Of a stretch of 64,000 bases of DNA, positions 63,764 through 64,000 are shown in pieces; within the stretch, counting starts at the first letter, position 1; every line of letters begins with the position of its first letter. A model generated the notes under the pieces. The model was not told the origin of the DNA. It saw only the letters and a program-made list of their open reading frames with translations, and made no database searches. The translations under genes were made by a program, and so were the position numbers. The DNA comes from an uncultured Carboxylicivirga sp. (GTDB lineage: Bacteria; Bacteroidota; Bacteroidia; Bacteroidales; Marinilabiliaceae), in NCBI GenBank assembly GCA_947491945.1, contig CANLLN010000014.1, positions 54,887 to 118,886 of the forward strand, written 5' to 3'.

Positions 63764-63940
63764 CGGTCAGGCTATGAAGCGTAAGTGAGATTTTAACCGT
63801 GCTAACTTTCGAAACTCACGAAGCCAAAACGTTGTATTTGTCTATACCTTTTTCATTTTAAAAGCCAAATCAACGATTTGGCGCTGCTAGCCGAAGCTAC
63901 GAACCAACCAAAACCAGTCGGCTCACTTATATACTCTATT
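63758..63940 (-). repeat. Long attC-like site, interrupted at its right end
   Basis: CTACAAC (63758-63764), GCCAAATCAACGATTTGGC core, ACTTATATACTCTATT arm, but the expected GCGG...GTTRRRY end is replaced from about 63940 by TTAAAAACAAGTTTTTAA. Another insertion or deletion starts here. Confidence 0.7.
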
Positions 63941-64000
63941 TAAAAACAAGTTTTTAAGCCACTTTTTCCGTGGAGCCGTTAATATTTTTACCTCTTGGAT

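Overview
The window looks like chromosomal DNA of a Bacteroidota bacterium carrying two nested kinds of mobile DNA. Evidence for the phylum: short lipoprotein signals ending in a Cys of the SCS/SCG/SCT type, a Bacteroidota-type tyrosine integrase, DUF4248-like, DUF6438-like and YARHG-like proteins, AT-rich intergenic DNA and few Shine-Dalgarno sequences. No rRNA or complete tRNA gene was found.

Flanks (about 1-10984 and 59492-63940): an integron-type gene-cassette array without an integron integrase in view. Cassettes are separated by structured sites of about 75-200 bp with RYYYAAC...GTTRRRY-like ends. For nearly every cassette the first bases after GTT are the reverse complement of the bases before the next AAC, the signature of a cassette that was once a closed circle. 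All recognisable cassette genes lie on the minus strand, with starts at the right boundary and stops beside or inside the left attC. Products are an acyltransferase (cut by the window edge), an HNH-like protein, a zinc-ribbon/Vsr-like nuclease, lipoproteins, small membrane proteins and a YARHG protein. One cassette of about 430 bp with no gene is present four times in tandem (7284-9564). Four cassettes share a structured 5' leader.

Centre (about 10985-59491): an element of roughly 48 kb, all genes on the plus strand, sitting between a truncated attC and an attC with an altered end. Left module: tyrosine integrase, excisionase-like HTH, KilA-N protein, primase-helicase, an iteron-rich origin candidate, DUF4248-like and J-domain proteins. 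Cargo (19.9-36.5 kb, visibly AT-richer): a type I restriction-modification operon (hsdM, hsdS, hsdR) with accessory genes, a WYL regulator, a two-gene insert next to a partial duplicate of the hsdR start, then a second block (PspC-like, YiiX-like amidase, beta-helix lipoprotein) between two copies of a terminator sequence. Right module (36.6-57.6 kb): a virion-like operon comprising a large LEA14/transglutaminase-like protein with cationic segments, an Arg-rich beta-rich capsid candidate, several small beta-rich or membrane proteins, a virion-type lysozyme, a fibre with 49-residue repeats, a DNA methyltransferase, a Strawberry-notch helicase, an LPD1-like metallopeptidase, a histone-H1-like protein, a RecA-like ATPase, and a lysis cassette (coiled-coil membrane protein, 3TM holin, GH108 endolysin).

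I recognise no large terminase, portal, HK97-type protease, tape measure, sheath or baseplate gene. With an integrase, a replication module, structural-looking genes and a lysis cassette, the centre is best explained as a provirus of an undescribed, possibly tailless, virus group. Two sequence signatures support a common virion programme: a C-terminal K(L/V)RAKAI tag on three consecutive enzymes that resemble injected polyvalent proteins, and an E(I/V)(D/E/N)GL motif in four neighbouring structural proteins. Functional statements are inferences from sequence reading; no database search was possible.
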